From positions 1,488,001 through 1,552,000 of the forward strand of contig NZ_CP067140.1 of assembly GCF_028553805.1 (NCBI RefSeq): a stretch of DNA of 64,000 bases, given 5' to 3'. Positions within the stretch are counted from its first letter, which is position 1. Each line of letters starts with the position of its first letter. The stretch comes from Paracoccus saliphilus. GTDB lineage: Bacteria > Pseudomonadota > Alphaproteobacteria > Rhodobacterales > Rhodobacteraceae. The notes under the pieces were generated by a model. The model was given only the letters and a program-made list of their open reading frames with translations. It searched no databases and was not told where the DNA came from. Positions 61,455 to 64,000 of this stretch are shown piece after piece. The translations under genes were made by a program, and so were the position numbers.

Positions 61455-62374
61455 GCGTCGCGGCTTCCCGGAGCCTGCTTCGTCAGCCCCAGCAACTCGC
61501 GGGTTTCCGCCGGTCCCATCACCTTCGCTCCCAGTTTATCCAGCAGCGCGACGGCTTTCTCGACCAGTTGCGCATTGGTCGCGAGAACCCCGCGCTCCAG
61601 GTAGAGGTTGTCCTCCAGCCCGACGCGGACATTTCCTCCGGCGAGGGCGGTGGCGGCCACATATGGCATCTGGTCACGGCCGAGGCTGAAACCCGACCAG
61701 TGCCAGCCCTGCGGTATGTTGTTCACCATCGCCATGAAGGTATTCAGGTCATTCGGCGCGCCCCACGGGATACCCATGCAAAGCTGGACCAGCGCGGGAG
61801 AATCGAGCACGCCTTCCTCGACGAGCTGCCGGGCGAACCAGAGATGACCGGTATCGAATGCCTCGATCTCGGGTTTCACGCCCAGCTCGGTCATCATCCG
61901 GCCGGTGGCGCGCAGCATTCCCGTCGTGTTGGTCATGACATATTCGCCATCGCCGAAATTCATCGAACCGCAATCCAGCGTGCAGATCTCGGGCAGGCAT
62001 TCGCGGATATGGATCATCCGCTCGCTCGCACCGGCCATGTCGGTATTCGCCTCGTCCAGCCGCAGCGGGGTTTCCGGATCGCCGAATGTCATGTCGCCGC
62101 CGATCCCGGCGGTCAGGTTCAGCACCACATCGACATCTGCCGAGCGGATCCGGTCCGTCAGTTCGCGGTAATATTCGGGCTTGCGCGACGGCGCGCCGGT
62201 ATCGGGATCGCGGACATGGCAATGCACGATTGCCGCGCCCGCCCGAGCGGCGGCAATGGCGCTGTCGGCGATATCCTTGGGCGAACGCGGGACATGGGCG
62301 CTTTTGTCCTGGGTTGCACCGGCACCGGTGATGGCCGCGGTGAGAAAGACATTCCGGTTCATCTGCAGGGGCAT
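61451..62374 (-). CDS. Dehydrocarnitine cleavage enzyme (BKACE, DUF849)
   Basis: A 307-residue beta-keto acid cleavage enzyme. The family's zinc site is in IVHCHVRDPDTGAPS near residue 50, and GIGGDMTFGDPETPL, CGSMNFGDGEYVMTNT and the late NVRVGLEDNLYLERG with the catalytic Glu-Asp pair are present. BKACE enzymes react a beta-keto acid with acetyl-CoA; beside the carnitine dehydrogenase the substrate should be dehydrocarnitine, giving acetoacetate and betainyl-CoA. The start may be 62374 or the ATG four residues later. Confidence 0.93.
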   Translation of the reverse strand: MPLQMNRNVFLTAAITGAGATQDKSAHVPRSPKDIADSAIAAARAGAAIVHCHVRDPDTGAPSRKPEYYRELTDRIRSADVDVVLNLTAGIGGDMTFGDPETPLRLDEANTDMAGASERMIHIRECLPEICTLDCGSMNFGDGEYVMTNTTGMLRATGRMMTELGVKPEIEAFDTGHLWFARQLVEEGVLDSPALVQLCMGIPWGAPNDLNTFMAMVNNIPQGWHWSGFSLGRDQMPYVAATALAGGNVRVGLEDNLYLERGVLATNAQLVEKAVALLDKLGAKVMGPAETRELLGLTKQAPGSRDA

Positions 62375-62391
62375 GATGGCTCCTTTTTCTG

Positions 62392-63177
62392 TTATCGGCC
62401 CTTCCAGACCGGGTCGCGTTTCTCTGCGAAGGCGCGGGCGCCCTCTTTCTGATCCTCGGAGCGGTAGAGCCGCTCGACCGTCTCGAACTGGCTGCCATTG
62501 ATACGGTTCAGCACATCCTGAAACTTCATGTCCTCGGCCTCGCGCACGATTTCCTTCAGCGCGGCGAAGACCAGGGGCGGGCCAGCGGCCAGTTCATCCG
62601 CCATGGCGCGGGCCTGATCCATCAGCTGCCCACGCGGCACGATCCGGTTGATCAGCCCCCAACGCGCGGCTTCCTCGGCATCCAGCCAGCGTCCGGTCAG
62701 AAGCATCTCCATCGCGATGTGATAGGGGATGCGCTTGGGCAGCTTGATCGACGCCGCATCGGCCACGGTGCCCGAGCGGATTTCCGGCAGGGCGAAACTG
62801 GCGTGATCGGCGGCAAGGATGATGTCGGCACTGATCGCGAGTTCAAGCCCACCGCCACAGCAGATGCCGTTGACGGCCGCGATGACCGGCTTGTTGAGGC
62901 CGCGCAGTTCCTGAAGCCCGCCAAAACCGCCCTTGCCGTAATCCGCGTCGGGATTTTCGCCTGCGCTGGCTGCCTTCAGGTCCCAACCGGGGCAGAAGAA
63001 TTTCTCCCCGGCACCGGTGATGATCGCGACCCGCAATTCCGGATCATCGCGGAACCGGGTGAAGATCTCTCCCATCTCTCGGCTGGTCGCGGCGTCGATG
63101 GCGTTGGCCTTCGGCCGGTTCAGGGTGACCTCCAGGACCCCGCCACGGCGTTCCTCTTTCAGGTTTGAGCTGGTCAT
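62392..63177 (-). CDS. caiD: Carnitinyl-CoA dehydratase
   Basis: A 261-residue crotonase, the same length as E. coli CaiD and closely similar: LNRPKANAIDAATSREMGE, VAIITGAGEKFFCPGWDLK, and the ending AFAEKRDPVWKGR. The two crotonase glutamates are kept (GGGLELAISAD and LPEIRSGT). It interconverts carnitinyl-CoA and crotonobetainyl-CoA. The start at 63177 overlaps the stop of the CoA ligase gene, with GGGAGAGG upstream. Confidence 0.93.
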   Translation of the reverse strand: MTSSNLKEERRGGVLEVTLNRPKANAIDAATSREMGEIFTRFRDDPELRVAIITGAGEKFFCPGWDLKAASAGENPDADYGKGGFGGLQELRGLNKPVIAAVNGICCGGGLELAISADIILAADHASFALPEIRSGTVADAASIKLPKRIPYHIAMEMLLTGRWLDAEEAARWGLINRIVPRGQLMDQARAMADELAAGPPLVFAALKEIVREAEDMKFQDVLNRINGSQFETVERLYRSEDQKEGARAFAEKRDPVWKGR

Positions 63178-64000
63178 TCTACCTCTCCCATTCGGATCAG
63201 GGCATCCGCGGCGACGGCCCCTTCGGGCAGACATATCAGCGGATTGATTTCTATTTCATACAGGATATCCGCGTTCCGACGGACCAGATCCTGCACGGAC
63301 ATGATGGCCGCGATCACCGCATCCAGGTCTGCCGCCGCCCGGTTACGATAGCCGGTCAGCAGGGCACCGCTGCGCAACCGGCCAAGAGCGGCCCGGATAT
63401 CCTGTTCACTCACGGGCAAGAGCAGCGAGACGGTATCGGCGAGCAGTTCCGTCAGAATGCCGCCAAGGCCGATGGTCAGGACGAAACCATGCGCCGGATC
63501 GCGGGTGACGCCGATCAGAAGCTCGGCGATGCCGCCCGAGATCATTTGCTCCACGAGGAAACTGGTGGCGGGCATTCCCTCGGCGGCCTGTCGCACCGCA
63601 TCGGCGGACCCGAGGTTCAGCACGACGGCCCCCATCTCGGTCTTGTGGGCGATGCCCTCGCCTTTCAGAACCACCGGAAAACCGATCCGCTCGGCTTCGG
63701 TTGCGGCTTTTTCGGGCGAATGGGCCCGACCCGATCCGGGGATGTGCAGGCCAGCCTGGGCCAGCAGGGACTTCGCCTCGGCCTCGCTGTAAACGCGGAT
63801 CCGGGCAGGGCTGCCGTCGCGGGGTACCAGCAGCGGAGGCGGGGGAGTATCCTCGTGTCGCGTGGTTGTCGCGGCGGCACGGATGGCGGCCATGGCCTCT
63901 CCCATGCCGCACAGGGGTAACAGCCCTCGGGCGATGGCTTGCTTGGCCACATTTTCGGGGATGCCTTCGGGCAAGAGCGACAGCAGCGCCATCGGTTTTC
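63174..64000 (-). CDS. NDP-forming acyl-CoA synthetase, C-terminal part (runs off the window)
   Basis: The visible 275 or so residues are the C-terminal end of an ADP-forming acetyl-CoA synthetase-type ligase, including the ATP-grasp domain: GFPVVLKGEGIAHKTEMGAVVLNL (near the start of the domain), LIGVTRDPAHGFVLTIGLGG, ELLADTVSLLLPVSEQDI and YEIEINPLICL. The frame continues past position 64000. With caiD next to it, the acyl group is probably carnitine or crotonobetaine, replacing the AMP-forming CaiC. That substrate is inferred from context. Confidence 0.85.
   Translation of the reverse strand, partial: KPMALLSLLPEGIPENVAKQAIARGLLPLCGMGEAMAAIRAAATTTRHEDTPPPPLLVPRDGSPARIRVYSEAEAKSLLAQAGLHIPGSGRAHSPEKAATEAERIGFPVVLKGEGIAHKTEMGAVVLNLGSADAVRQAAEGMPATSFLVEQMISGGIAELLIGVTRDPAHGFVLTIGLGGILTELLADTVSLLLPVSEQDIRAALGRLRSGALLTGYRNRAAADLDAVIAAIMSVQDLVRRNADILYEIEINPLICLPEGAVAADALIRMGEVE

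Noticed and set aside
59910..61604. 564-codon plus-strand frame opposite the carnitine dehydrogenase fusion
   Set aside because: Shadow of the fusion gene; no credible start or motif.

Overview
The window looks like a chromosomal segment of an alphaproteobacterium of the Rhodobacterales, most like Paracoccus. The base composition is GC-rich with strong third-position GC. Pointers to this group are a DUF4167 protein, an L9 with a long acidic C-terminal tail, an lptF-lptG-lptD-surA-pdxA-rsmA operon, TRAP transport of uronates, and a BKACE (DUF849) carnitine pathway. I see no phage genes, insertion sequences, integrases, rRNA genes or CRISPR arrays. The genus is an inference.

Layout. 1-5.8 kb: class II DAHP synthase (+), then on the minus strand a lipid A-type acyltransferase, an EamA transporter and transketolase. 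5.9-11.6 kb: a MarR regulator, an MFS transporter, a DksA/TraR-type protein and the tyrosine/homogentisate operon hmgA-fahA-maiA. The hmgA promoter carries a perfect interrupted dyad whose TTGC-N4-GCAA core recurs upstream of the MarR gene. 11.7-14.6 kb: BCCT transporter, then retropepsin-like protease and MarC on the minus strand. 14.9-16.3 kb: rpsF-rpsR-rplI with promoter, structured leader and terminator. 16.4-19.5 kb: prfA-prmC and the DUF4167 gene. 19.7-27.5 kb: the outer-membrane assembly operon lptF-lptG-lptD-surA-pdxA-rsmA (minus). 27.6-29.6 kb: pepA-holC. 29.7-37.7 kb: group III truncated haemoglobin coupled to a flavin monooxygenase, queF, an unknown membrane protein, tRNA-Leu(TAA), arginase, aquaporin, metG, and a MerR regulator with a carboxymuconolactone decarboxylase-like protein.

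37.9-47.9 kb is a pectin/uronate catabolic cluster: a divergent GntR regulator, then uxaC, a TRAP transporter (dctPQM), a KdgF-type cupin, kduI, kduD, a hexuronate reductase and altronate dehydratase. Together these would import uronates and convert saturated and 4,5-unsaturated galacturonate to 2-keto-3-deoxygluconate; the kinase and aldolase that follow are not in the window. 48.0-53.9 kb: DUF482 protein, small membrane protein, gamma-glutamylcyclotransferase-like protein, peroxiredoxin, ferredoxin-reductase-like flavoprotein, rsmD, TetR regulator and DUF882 peptidase. 54.2-58.5 kb: an L,D-transpeptidase followed by lpxD, an acyl carrier protein and a ketoacyl-ACP synthase, which looks like an envelope/lipid A module. 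58.5-59.6 kb: an IalB-family protein with a long acidic insert. 60.0-64 kb: a carnitine/crotonobetaine catabolic operon (CoA ligase, partial at the window edge; caiD; BKACE; carnitine dehydrogenase-thioesterase fusion) that should yield glycine betaine.

The most unusual feature cuts across these regions. Nine copies of a short intergenic element (about 20-80 bp) lie in gaps following gene 3' ends. Its core reads ATATTTGCATGAAGAAG; full copies also have a GC-rich hairpin whose arms and loops vary while pairing is kept. Eight of nine copies point the same way relative to the gene that ends beside them: hairpin first, purine-rich tail after. I know of no name or function for it.
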